Positions 53,001-63,200 of a stretch of 64,000 nt of DNA are shown here, piece by piece (the first letter of the stretch is position 1; each line of letters starts with the position of its first letter). A model generated the notes under the pieces. That model saw only the letters and a list, made by a program, of their open reading frames with translations. It searched no databases and was not told the DNA's origin. Location: contig QPMI01000188.1 of NCBI GenBank assembly GCA_004431415.1, positions 1 to 64,000 of the forward strand. Direction: 5' to 3'. Position numbers and translations under genes: made by a program. The stretch is from Cyanophora paradoxa (taxonomy: Eukaryota > Glaucocystophyceae > Cyanophorales > Cyanophoraceae).

Positions 53001-55968
53001 TGCCGGCGAAGGGAATACGGAACGGCTCCGTGCAGAAGACGCCTAACGGGCAGAAGAAGAAGGGGGCGTCAGTTGGAAGCCGAGCGGAGGCCGGGGCGGA
53101 GGGGCGGGGCGGGGCGCGCTCAGCCGGGCCAGAGCGATGAGCGAGTTGTTCACTGCCAGGGAGAGCTCCATGGGGAGCTCGGGGGGTACAACCTGCCGGC
53201 CGGGGAGACGTGAGCGTGAGAAGATGGGCGAAGGGGGGGAGGGGAGGAACAAGAGGGGAGAAAGACGGGGGTACCGAGGTGATGATCATGGTGCAGTTGA
53301 GGACGAGCTTGTAGCGCGAGCGGTTGACGTCCTTGAGGCCTGTGCGAAAGGCTTGAGCGAGGGGCTGGGAGGGGGCTGGGAGCGGGGGGCTGGGAGGGGG
53401 CTGGGAGGGGTCTGGGAGGGGGTAGGGGTAGGGGCGCACCCTCCTGCAGGACGTACCAGGCGGCGGCGACTGGCGGGGGGGAAGCGGCGCGTGAGGGGCT
53501 CGACTCGAGACGGCCAAAGCGCGGGGCGCGAGACAGGTAAAGCAAAGTCGAGCACCGGCGAAGCAGAGGAGGATGAAAATGAACGCCAGCGCCTCGAAGC
53601 TGTTCGCCGTGATCTGCGGGCGGCGGGGCGGGGGATGAGAAGGGGGGGGGGGGGGGGGGGAATAAGAAAGGGGGAGGGGGGCGCACGGGCTCCGTGGAGC
53701 AGAGGATGGTGCGCATGAGCTGCGGGGGCGTCAGCGAGGGCGCGGAGGCGCGAGCGGGCCGAGCGAGCGAGCGGCGCCCGGCGGGGCGGGGCGGGGCGGG
53801 GCGGGGCGGGGCGAGCTGGGGGCGAGCTCGGGGCGGGCCTTGGAGGCGGACGCGCCGTCGGCGGCTGAAGCTTAAGCTTCTTAAGCCGAGGGGCGGGGGC
53901 TTCTTAAGCTTCTTAAAGCTTCTTAAGGCGGGGCGGGCCGCGGTCGGGCGAACCTTGCCCTGGCTCGTGTTGAAGCCCGTGCGGAGGACGAAGCCCACGC
54001 AGCCGCCGTCCGGCGCTGCGGCGGGGCTCGGCGGGTGCCGAAGCACTGGGAGGGGGGGGGGAAGAGAGAGGGGGGTACCCTTCGGGATGGCGGCGTAGGA
54101 GGCGGCGGCGGCCTCGGCGAGCGGGCCGTCGCCCTGCTCGGGCGTGAGAACGGAGCGGAGCGAGGCGGGAGGGGTGCCGGGCGCGCCTTCTCGCCGGAGT
54201 GCTGGATGATGCGGGTGCCGCCCCACAGGACGTGCACCTTGTCGCGCTTCATGTCGAAGGGCTCGGACCCGTCCCGCCGCCCGATCGACTCCTGCGGACC
54301 CAGCGATCGCTCACTACTCTCGCCGGGGGAGGGCGGGGCGGGGCGGGGCGAGGGTGGGGCGGGGCGGGGGCGGGGGCAGGGGCGGGGGCGGGGCGGGCCT
54401 TCCACTGGGGCACGCTCTCGCCGGTGAGGAGCGCCTCGTCGGCGACCGCCGTCCCGTGCAGCACGAGCACGTCGCAGGGGCACGTCTGCGCCCCCGTGAG
54501 CGAGTCAGTGAGCGGCCGGGGGGGCGGGGTGGGGCGGGGCGGGGCGGACGTTGCCCGGGGCGGATCGGACGATAGAGATAAGGTCTCCGGGGAGGAGCTC
54601 GTCGCTCTTAACCTGAACGACAGCGCGGCGCTGTACGTGAGGCGCCGACGCCGGCGGCGACAGCGGTCTCGCAGGGTCGCAGGGCCGCCGCGCCGGCCGC
54701 ACCTTGTTCCACTTGCCGCCACGGTAGACCTGGGCCGGACGGGTCAGAGGGTGGGCGCAGGGGCAGGAAGGAGGAGCGGCAGGGTAGGGGACGAACGTTG
54801 ACGGGGTACGGGGGCGAGCACATGGAGCGGAGGTCCTGCATGTTCCGCAGGCGCTGCGGGCGGGCGGGGCGCGCGCGGGCGGGCGGGCGGCGTGAGTGAC
54901 GCGGCGCGGCCTCGCGTTACTCGAATCGACGCGCGCACCGACTTGACGACCGTCGACTCGAAGAAGAACAGCATAAGGAGCGTGAAGAGCGAGTAGTACC
55001 TGGGCACGGGGTTACGGGGGCGGGAGAGGGAGCGCGGCCGAGAGGCGGAGGGGAGCGCGCACCAGTACTCGTCCAGGAACCACAGCGAGACGCAGAAGAT
55101 CTATGGCGCGCGGCGTGAGTGGCGGGCGCGGGCGGGCGGCGGGCCGCCGGCGCGCGCGGAGCGGGGCGGGGCGCGCCTGGAAGACGAAGAAAGGCGCAAC
55201 GGCGTGTTCCTTGAACATCTCCCAGAAGGTCGGCAGCGGAATGATGAAGCTGCGGCGCGCCCGGGCAGCTCAGCTGCAGGGCCCGCGGCGGGCGGGCGGG
55301 CGGCGGCGCGCGGACCGGTTGGGGCCGTAGTTGGCGATGGCGCGCTCGAACGCCTGCGGCGAGTCGAAGCCGCGGTGCCGCTGGTAGTCCTCCAGCAGGC
55401 CCGAGACGGGGAACCGCAGCTTCTCAAAGCGCCCCACTTGCTCATTGAAGTCGTACCGCCGCTTCTGGTGCACGAAGTGCAGCAGCGGCGGGCGGTCAAT
55501 CTGCGTCATCGCTCACGCATGAGAGCGCTGGCGGCAACCGGGCATCGTGGCTGGGCGCGCCTGCGGGAGCAATTGAAGAGGGACGATCGCCTTGGGGCCG
55601 TGGTGCGGCGTGGGGACGATCTTCACGAACTGAGCGTCTCGCACATCGCTCACCTAAGCGCGGGTCAGCCGCCCGCGTCGCCTCTCGCGCGGGAAAGACT
55701 GGCGGACCCGTCGCGACGAGATGAAGCACTTGGCGTCGACGCTCCAGTGCGTGAAGAGGTGGACAAGGCCATTGACGAACAGGATGGCCAGCAGCGCGAT
55801 GAGGCACGCGAGATGGTGCTCCGGGAGCGACTTGTATGCCGCGAGGTTCGCGGCGTGCAGGAGGACGAACGGCCAAACATCGAGTCGCTGCCACTTCGGT
55901 ATGGAGCGGTGCAGCGACGCCGAGGCGATGGCCTTCGACTGCACGAGGGCAGCCGATGGCGCGCTCAT
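47052..55968 (-). CDS. P5A-type ATPase (Spf1/ATP13A1-like ER transmembrane-helix dislocase)
   Basis: Over 25 short exons. ATG 55968 gives [20 protein letters not shown] and two membrane helices before [14 protein letters not shown], then [15 protein letters not shown] (55640) and [15 protein letters not shown] (55420), the P5A N-terminal pattern. Core P-type motifs follow in order: [15 protein letters not shown] (54570), [14 protein letters not shown] (54430), [20 protein letters not shown] (53140), [13 protein letters not shown] (53010), then [16 protein letters not shown] (52890) with the phosphorylated Asp, [10 protein letters not shown] (52230), [12 protein letters not shown] (51670), [12 protein letters not shown] (50690) and [16 protein letters not shown] (50480). 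PPELPMELS with [12 protein letters not shown] is diagnostic of P5A rather than P4 or P5B. Six C-terminal helices lie at 47052-49300, ending WTERLRHR before TGA 47052-47054. P5A pumps remove mis-inserted tail-anchored or signal helices from the ER. Introns are mostly (CCCCG)n-rich. Confidence 0.93.
47413..47447. repeat. Perfect 17-bp inverted repeat of (GTGAT) units in a P5A intron
   Basis: GTGATGTGATGTGATGT and its exact reverse complement are separated by a single C, preceded by more GATGC/GATGT units from 47372. This is a DNA cruciform or RNA hairpin in the penultimate region of the ATPase gene. Confidence 0.9.
48660..48935. repeat. Internal duplication of an exon edge and (ATCT)n tract in a P5A intron
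   Basis: GCCTTGGCCCAGGAGATGAA plus GAGGAA occurs at about 48750-48775 and again at 48905-48930, where it is the 3' end of the exon coding [11 protein letters not shown] on the minus strand. Each copy is preceded by ACCTTAGACTAT-like (ATCT)n and a G-run. Unit about 155 bp, with a further partial ATCT unit at 48845. Confidence 0.8.
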
Positions 55969-56084
55969 CGCTGCGGAAACCCCCTCTGGCGGGAGCCGAA
56001 CCGGCGTGACTCCCACTACGTTCGCGCGCTCTCTTGCAAACCGTGAACATTTGGTATCCTGCAGCTGGGCTAGCTATAGCGCTG

Positions 56085-59000
56085 CTATGGGGCCGGGCCG
56101 GGCCTGCCGGGGCCGCGGAAGGCCTGGAGCTCGGCCTCGAGGCGCTGGCGGGCGGCCTCGCTCTCCTCGAGGCGCGCCCGCAGCCGCGCCACCGTCCCCC
56201 GCACGCGCTCGCCCACGGCCTCCAGCGCCGCCTCCTGCGCCCGCGGCCCCGTCAGAGCCGGAATCAGTGCTTGCCGCGGGACGAGGCGGCGCGGGCGGGG
56301 CGGGGCTGGCCTTGTCGGCGGCGATGGCCTCGCATCGCAGCTGCGCCTCCCGCAGCTCGGCCGCCAGCCGCGCCGTCTGGGACTCCAGCACTGGCCCGGG
56401 CGGCCCCGCCCGCGTCAGAGCTGGGGGAGCGCGAGGCGGACTGGCGGGTGGTACCCAGCGCCGACTGCCGCTGCGCGCTCGCCTCGCCCCGCGCCGCCTC
56501 CGCCTCCGTGAGCCGCCGCGCGAGGCCCGCCGCCCGCTCCTCCGCCTGCTCGAGCTCCCCGTCGTCAGGCATGGCCGGCAGCGCGGCCGGTCGGGACAGA
56601 GCGGCGGGGCGGGGGCGGGGGCGGGCCTCTGCGGCGCGGGCCTCGGCGGCCTCTGCGCGGCGCTCGGCGGCGCGGCGCTCGGCCTCCGACCGCTCCAGGC
56701 GGCCCTCGAGCGACCGTATTCGCGCCTCCGTCTGCGCCCCAGGCCTCACGGCCTCGGACAGGGCCCTCCGCCCCTCGGCGCCCGCCCCGCGCACCTCGGC
56801 CTGGGTCGCCGCCGCCGCCCGCTGCGCCTCGGCCGCCGCCCGCGCCGACTCCTCCCTCGCCACGTCCGCCGCCGACCCGTGCTCCTGCCGCACAGAGAGC
56901 CCTTTTCAGAGGCCGGGACAGCTTAAGGGCCCCGGCGGGATTCGAACCCGTGCAGCGCGGGCGACGGCCTCCTGCAGCCGGCGCTCGTTCTCCCGCCGGA
57001 ACGCCGTCTCCGCCTCCCGCTGCGCGGCCCGTCACGGAGGCGCCGGCCGTCGGATCGGGGGCTCTAGATCCGGCGCGGGCGGGCGTTGCGCGGACCACGC
57101 GGGTCGCCACCTCCTCCTCGACGGCCGCCAGCGCCTCCGCCCGCGTCCGCTCCAGCTGCAGGGCCCCATGCGCGCCTCAGAGACGGACGGGGGCAAGGCC
57201 CGTCCAAGGCTCGCTCGCTTTCGCCCCCGCCGGATCGCACCTCGGCCTCGTGGGCGAGGCCGGCCGCCTCCAGCTCCGCCGCGTGCGCCGCCCGCTGCCG
57301 CTCCGCCGCCGCCGCCGCCGCCTCCCGCTCCCGCCTGCACCGCCCATCAGCGGAAAGGAGTCCTCGAGGGGGTCCGGGCGCCCGGCCCAGCCGCACAGTA
57401 TCTCGGCGTCGGCCTGCCTTAGGCGCTCCTCGTAGACGCGGGCCGCCCGCTCCGCCTCCTCCCGCTCCCGCCGCCTCCGCTCGCCCTCCCGCCGCGCCTC
57501 CTCCTGCCCCCGCCGCTCGGCCCCGCCCCGCCGCTCGGCCCCGGCCGCCCCAAGAAGCCTTCGGTCGCACCTGGATGGCGAGGTCGGCGCGCTCGCGCTC
57601 GGCGTTGAGGCGGGCGTCCAGGATCGCCTTCTGCAGCGCGATCTGCCGGCGGGGGGCGGGGTGGGGCGGGGGCGCTTGGAGGCCGGCGGCACCCGAAGGG
57701 GCGGGGGCGCGCGCAGGCCGGGGGCAGGGCAGGGCAGGGCAGGGCAGGGCCGACCTCCTCCTCCTGCGCTCGGATGACCGACTCGAGCGCCGCGACGCTC
57801 TGCTTCGCGCCGGGCGCCGCCGCCGCCGACGAGGAGCCGCCTGCCCGCGGGTCTGCCGGCCGGGCGCGTCACCGCCGGCCGGGCGGGTCGCGGGTCGCGG
57901 GGCGCGGGGCGCGCACGCTCGCGGGTGAGGTCCATTACGACGCGCTGCAGCGGCGCGTGCAGCGGCGTGACGGGGATGTGCGGGTTGAAGAGCTCCTGCG
58001 GCTCAGGCGCCGCCTCCGCCGCCCGCCCCGTCGGCGGCCTCTGCCACCCTGCCGCGCCGCGTCGGCGGCTGCTACGGGGCCGGCGCGGCAGCCCTCGCAC
58101 CGGCGGAGGCGGGCCGCCGCAGCTGGCCGGCGGACGCCGAGCGGCGCGGGGTCGGTTGGAGCGCAGCCTCCCCGACAACGGTGCGCGGGATGGAGAGGAC
58201 CGTGCTCGCCACGCTCCCAATGCTCGCCGTCGGGTCCTGCCCGTGCTGCGCCTGCTGCTGGCCCCCGCGCGGCGTCCCCTGCCTCGACGCCGGCCGCCTG
58301 GCAGCGCGTGAGACAAAGGCAGGCGACCGCAAGCGCGCGGGGGGCGCGCACGACGAGGACCCCGAGGGCGCTCCGATGAGCGGCGAGTTGGTGCGGATCA
58401 CGGATGCGTCCCGCATCTCCTGCGCGAGCTTCCTCCTGTACTCTTGGTAGTTCACGCCCGCCCGTCCCGCCTTTTGCGCCAAGCCTGCAGAAAAGTAGGG
58501 GACGGGCACGCCATCGTCATAAAAGCGCTCCGCGAGCAGCACCGAGGCGATAGCTAGCGGCGCGGGGCCGGTAGCTAGCGCGCGGCGCGGGTGGGCAGGC
58601 AGTGCCAGAACTTACGCGCCTGCAATGGCGTCCTGCAGCTCCAAGTCCTGCGACGCCATGGAGCCCTCCAGAACAAGCGAGTGCCACGCAAGATGGCCGG
58701 CCTGCGAAACGCTCTCCTGCGGAGTCGACCGCGGGTTCCGCAGGTGCGGCGACCATCTGAGCTCACCGTGGCACGGGCGACCGTGTACCGAATGCTCTGC
58801 GCTTTCTCGAGGTGCGAGTGCGCGCCTCGGGCGCGCCGATCCGCGGGTCTCCGCAACCGGTAGTTCTGTGGGCCTACAGTAAGCAAGGTAGCCTCCACAT
58901 CCATGTCTTCCCGGCCCAACAGACTCCCTCTGATCTCCGCCTCTGTGCGAAGCAGGCCAGACTCGAGCTCTCTTTCGGTCACGAGCGTGGAGATGCGCGG

Positions 59001-59187
59001 CACCGAGGTCTTTCGTTCTTTCCTTTTCGCTTCTTTCCTCTCCCGCGTCGCCGAGCTCGTCCCTGCAGGCGCCTTCCGCAATCGGAGGAGAGGTAGATGG
59101 GCCGGGAGCGTTAGAGAGGGCGATCGAAGTCGTTCGGTCGGCCGTACGCCGTGCCGAGGCTGCTGAGGTCAGCTTCTGCATGCGCAT
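56085..59187 (-). CDS. Coiled-coil protein, unknown function
   Basis: ATG 59187 (MRMQKLTSAASARRTADRTT) begins a multi-exon gene that ends FRGPGRPGPAP at TAG 56085-56087. N-terminal exons: ELESGLLRTEAEIRGSLLGR with EDMDVEATLL (58880-58985), SQAGHLAWHSLVLEGSMASQ (58620-58700), ERFYDDGVPVPYFSAGLAQK (58480-58540) and NYQEYRRKLAQEMRDASVIR (58385-58455). A region with ELFNPHIPVTPLHAPLQRVV (57930-58000) leads into about 500 residues of Ala/Glu/Arg coiled coil: ALQKAILDARLNAERERADL (57580-57640), REREEAERAARVYEERLRQA (57415-57490), EARIRSLEGRLERSEAERRA (56660-56740) and RLRARLEESEAARQRLEAEL (56130-56190). The pattern suggests a structural or basal-body/cytoskeletal protein, but no family is recognised. 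Introns between coils are 40-60 nt. It starts 117 bp downstream of the P5A start on the same strand and is divergent from F-box gene 2. Confidence 0.72.
56938..56948 (-). ncRNA. Isolated tRNA T-arm / pol III B-box match
   Basis: GGTTCGAATCC on the minus strand is a perfect B-box consensus, followed by CGCCGGGGCCC as an acceptor-like 3' side. No matching 5' acceptor, D-arm or A-box lies within 100 bp upstream, so this is a fragment or chance match rather than a tRNA gene. It falls at an exon/intron edge of the coiled-coil gene. Confidence 0.2.
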
Positions 59188-59247
59188 ATCGATCTTTTGA
59201 TCTTCGGACGCTCTCTGAACTCCCCCGATTCTGCTGCCTGTCTTCAG
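59188..59247. promoter_or_regulatory. Divergent promoter region, coiled-coil gene / F-box gene 2
   Basis: The first exon of the coiled-coil gene (ATG 59187, -) and the first recognisable F-box exon (59248, +) are only 60 bp apart. The true first exon of the F-box gene may overlap antisense (for example MRGTE at 58993), so the boundary is uncertain. Confidence 0.3.
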
Positions 59248-61362
59248 GCCGAAATCAAGACGTTAAAGCGCAAGGTCGCCGAGCAGGAGGACGAGTTGAC
59301 CGAGTTGCGGGTGCGGCACCGGCTCCCACCCTCCTGTCCTCCCGCCAAGGCTCATTCCAGGCCGAGGCAGGAGCTCAAGCGCCGGCGGGACAACGGGACG
59401 TTCGACGCACTGCCGGATGCCATCCTCGGCAACGTGCTCAGGGCGCTCGGGCTGTCGGAGTGCTGGCCGATGCGCCGCGTATGCAGGTCCGCCTCGCAAT
59501 TGCCCTAATTCTGATTCGGTCTAAGCGAGCGCCGGCTCGCAGGCGTTGGAAGAGGGTGGTCGAGGAGACGGACTGGGCAAGCGTCGCGCTGTATCTGAAG
59601 GGCGTGGAGGGGTGCGATGCCGCGCTGGAGCGTCTCGAGGAGCGAAGGCTTCGGCTCAGCAGCGGCGCCAGCGTACGCGTGTTTCTGCAGGTGGATTTCT
59701 ACGATGTCTGGACGATGGACTACAGCACGATAGCGCAGCGCGTCTCAGGGGCGTCGGCAGCGGCCTGCAGGCTTCTTGAAGTAATCGCGCACAAGCACAC
59801 CGGACCAGCGGGGCTGCGAGAGATAGCAGTCGAGCTCGTCAGCACGCAGTCGATCGCCCTCCAGCTGTATCACTTCGGTGACAACTTCCTGCCCGCCTAC
59901 GTGATCGGCGTGCTGGAGGCGCTGCGTCCAGCAAACGGATCAGCTCCAGCCGCCGCGAGCGCTCTTGAGAGCCTGGCCATCGGCCTCGCCAGTGGAGACG
60001 GCGGCGGTTTTTACTCATTCCACTGGTGCGGCAATAATGGGCTTCCGTGGCCCTCAGCCGTGGATCTCAGACTCGCCCTCGCGCCCTTCGGCAAGCTGCG
60101 CAGCCTCACCCTCGGCTTCAACTCTGCCGACGCTGGCGCCAGCCCGGAAGCTGCAGCCTCCATCGCCGCAGCCTGCCCCCGCCTGCGCTCCCTCGGGTTC
60201 GCCCCGCAAAAAGAATCGGTCGACGGCGTGCTGGCGGCCCTCGCTCCCCTGGAGCAACTGGAGGAGCTCGTAGTGATGGGATCAGTGTTCAGCGAAGCGG
60301 GGCTGGCCGCTCTCGCCGACGGCGCCGCGGGCAAGAGCCTCCGTGAGATTTCTTTCTCGGCCTCGACATCACTGTGGAAGTGCGTGTTCCCCCCCCCCCC
60401 CCCCGCACCCATTCCCCCCCCTCCCCCCCCCCCCCCTCCTCCCCCCGGCGTCCCCGTTCCGTCTTTGTCGCTGATGTTTGTTCCGTGCGCAGACGACGGG
60501 TGCAGCCGCGCACGCTACGATGGCTAGACCCCAGTTGTAATACTGGCAGCTTCCGCGGCCCCGTCCTTCTCGCGCTCGGCCGCATGCCGAAGCTCGAATC
60601 CGTCGGACCGCTGTCGGTCAGCCCCTGGAGCATTATGATTTGCTGTCGTACCCGCGCTGAGCCCCTCGCAGATGTCAAGTATGCTCTTACCCGACGAAGT
60701 GCGAGAGCTGGGCCGCATCGCAAGTCTGCGCAAGCTGTCCCTTCGCTTCAACGGCCTTGGAACTAGGACAGGCGGCTGGAATCCTGCTAACCTGCGCGTT
60801 CTGCGAGATGCCCTCTCGAGCCTCCCATGCTTGGAGGAGCTGGACCTAGGATTGCAAAGTGAGCATTGCACCTCTGCCCTGCGGGCTCTCAGTCTCTCAT
60901 CTGGGGCCGGGACCAGATCATGTCGGATTCCCGGACGACGTGGTTGCTTTCCTCGGGAGCGCCGGCGTGCGGCGCGCCCTGACAGACTTCGTCCTGGTGC
61001 ACGAGGACGACCGGCCCCTCGCGGAGGCCGAGGCCGAGGCGATCGTGGCGCTGCCGGCCCTCCGGCGCCTCCACGTCAACTACGCCGCCCGATTCCCCGA
61101 TCGACCCGGCCCGTTCGAGGCCCGCCCGTTCGAGGTGCACATGCCTTTACAAGTTAGCTTGCCCCATCGATCGCTCGACCCTGACCCCGCCCTCGCCGCG
61201 GCCGCGCAGGTCCTCCGCGGCCTTCGCCCCGAGGTCGAAGTGCGGGTCAACGTGAAACACTCGTTTGACCCGGACGGAGCGACGGCGGGAGAGAACGCCA
61301 AGGCCGCCATCAACGCGAGCTTCGCCGGGCGCCACCCCGCAGTCGTAGCGCAGTCGATCTGA
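59248..61362 (+). CDS. F-box / leucine-rich-repeat protein 2 (5' end unresolved)
   Basis: The first clear exon, after acceptor TCTTCAG, encodes a coiled coil (AEIKTLKRKVAEQEDELTEL), then an F-box: FDALPDAILGNVLRALGLSE with CWPMRRVCR (59402-59487). A 55-nt intron follows, and AG|G joins to RWKRVVEETDWASVALYLKG. A long LRR-like exon (59545-60380) has FGKLRSLTLGFNSADAGASP, CPRLRSLGFAPQ, LEQLEELVVMGSVFSEAGLA and KSLREISFSASTSLWK. An intron with long C-runs (60381-60492) follows, then RMPKLESVGPL, ASLRKLSLRFNGLG, LPCLEELDLGL, VRRALTDFVLVHEDDRPLAE and LPALRRLHVNYAARFP. It ends HPAVVAQSI at TGA 61360-61362. Predicted SCF substrate receptor; paralogous in layout to the gene at 28.8 kb. No in-frame ATG precedes the coiled coil in its exon, so a short first exon is missing from the model. 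Confidence 0.75.
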
Positions 61363-61440
61363 ATGTTGTCCGCACGTGCACTGCAAATGTGATCTTGAGT
61401 ACATGTGATCTACTCGAGGCTTGCGGGGGCCCGGGGCCGG

Positions 61441-63200
61441 CTAGGCGGAGGGGGCGGGGAGGGGCCCGGCGCGGGCGGCGGCGAGGGGCTCGCGATCGGG
61501 GATGAGCTCGAGGCGGAAGCCGTCCTCCCGCGGGGCCGCCCGCCCCAGCGCCCCCAGCAGCTCGCGGTGCCGCTCGGATCGGAGGAGGGCGCCGCCTCCA
61601 TCCGCCCCCGCACCGCCTCCAGCTGCCGCCAGGCCGGCAGGCAGAGCGGGCACTCGCCCCCGCTCGGCGCCCGCTCGTGGTACGCGTGCCCGCAGCTGCA
61701 GCCAAAGTGCGCGGCCGGCAGGTCCAGCGGCGACGCGCACGCCGCGCACTTCGACGACTGCCGGGGGGGTACTGCGTCAGGGCTGGGGATGGGGGGGGGG
61801 CGGACGAAAGGGGGGTAGGCGCGCCTGGTAGATCTCGGCGGAGGAGCGGAGGCGGTCGATGCCGGCGCGGGCGCGGGCGGTGCGCTGCCGGAGGGCCTCA
61901 GCGGCCGCCCCCTCGGCCTCCGCCGCCTCGCGGCCCCAGGCGAGGGTCTTGGAGAGGTACCCCCGCACGTCCCCGAGGGCCAGGCCGCCCTCGCCGCCCT
62001 CGGGCGCGCCGGCGGCGAGGGCGCGGAAGACGAGGAGCGGGGGGAGCGCTCCCGTCGCCTCCACGGCGTCCAGGGAGCGCGCGAGGTGCCCCGGGGGAGG
62101 AGCAGCGACTCTGCTGCTGCTGCTGCTGCTGCGGCGGCGGCGGCCGCCTCGAGGAACGAGAGGAGCTCGGCGCCGTGCTCGGGGCCGAAGGGGGGCAGGA
62201 ACGGCTCCGGGTCCGCCCGCTGCCGCCGCGACGGTGCCAGCGGGAGGGCCCGGCTCGAGACGGGGCGGGAGGAGGAGGAGCCGGGGGGCGGCCGGCGGCC
62301 GGGGGGGGGGGGGGGGGGGGGGGGGGCGAGGAGGCGGCCGAGGGGCGGCCGAGGGCGCTGGCGGGGGCGGGGGCGGCGGGGCGGTGGCGAGGTTGCTGCG
62401 GGAGGGCGTCAGACGCGGGGGGGCGGGGCGGGCCGGGACGAGGCGGGGCCCGCCGCGTATGCGCACCCCGAGACGAGGTCGACCAGGAGGCCGGTCGCCT
62501 CTGCCGGCAGCTGCCGCAGGAGCTCCCGCCCGAACCTGCCCCACCGTCGGCCGGCGCGGCGCGGAGCGGAGCGGCGCGGGGCTGAAGAGGCGCACTGGAG
62601 GGCGTGGGCGAGGGCTGCGTCGAAGGGGAGGCGCCGGAGGTGGGCGGGGGCGGCGGCCGCGTCACGCAGCTCCTCGAGCTGGGCCCGCAGGTAGGCGGCG
62701 TGCAGGCCGTGGCGGCGGGCCGTGGCGCCGGGCGGCGTGCAGAGCACGCCGCTATGACGACGTGGCCCTCGTATTCGGGCCCCGAAGCGCTGCGCCGGTG
62801 GGTTCAGGGTCCGGGCGGGCGGTCGACGGGCCCGGGGGGGAGGGCGCGCGCGCGGGCCTAGGCCTGGACCCCGGAGCAAGTCGAGCGGCGCCTGCATCGG
62901 CGACGCGACGAGGCCGTCCGAAGAAAGATGAGCTCGAGCCCGGCGGCTGCAGCGCCTGCCCTCCGGTACCTGCGCCTGTCGACGTCAGCCGCCCGGGGTG
63001 CCGGCGGGGCGGGGCGGGGCGGGGCGGGGCGCGCTTCACGAGGTCAGCGAGGAGGAAGACGAGGAGGCCGGCGCCGGCCCCGGGGTCCGGCGCCCGCTCC
63101 GCCCGCGCCGGCCCCCGGGCCAGGTCGAAGTGCGCGGAAACGTCGCCGCATGCGCAGGCGCGCAGCAGGTTCCGCACGGCCGCCGCCGTCGCCCGCCAGC
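61441..63200 (-). CDS. VPS11-like HOPS/CORVET subunit, C-terminal half (5' end unresolved)
   Basis: Read on the minus strand the C-terminal order fits VPS11. HGLHAAYLRAQLEELRDAAA and FDAALAHALQ (62590-62720) join by CA|G to FGRELLRQLPAEATGLLVDL (62470-62535). Then PFLPPFGPEHGAELLSFLEA (62150-62215), ATGALPPLLVFRALAAG (62010-62065), GDVRGYLSKTLAWGREAAEA (61915-61975), RAGIDRLRSSAEIYQ (61830-61870), and a RING-like finger: CAACASPLDLPAAHF, CSCGHAYHE, then ECPLC (61640-61760). A 41-nt intron restores the frame to RHRELLGALGRAAPREDGFR, ending at TAG 61441-61443. VPS11 bridges the HOPS/CORVET tethering complexes at endosomes and vacuole. Oddities: a frame change at about 62090 and a shorter CHCR region than in known proteins. 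The N-terminal propeller is not seen; it may lie beyond the window or be absent. Exons upstream of 62900 (e.g. VFLLADL) are tentative. Confidence 0.68.

Noticed and set aside
47052-55968. P4-ATPase (phospholipid flippase) call
   Set aside because: [13 protein letters not shown] followed by [12 protein letters not shown] and the N-terminal [12 protein letters not shown] block are P5A hallmarks; P4 enzymes have PISLYVT-type motifs instead.
56938-56960. tRNA gene on the minus strand
   Set aside because: Only the T-loop and 3' acceptor-like side are present; no complementary 5' acceptor, D-arm or anticodon arm can be drawn.
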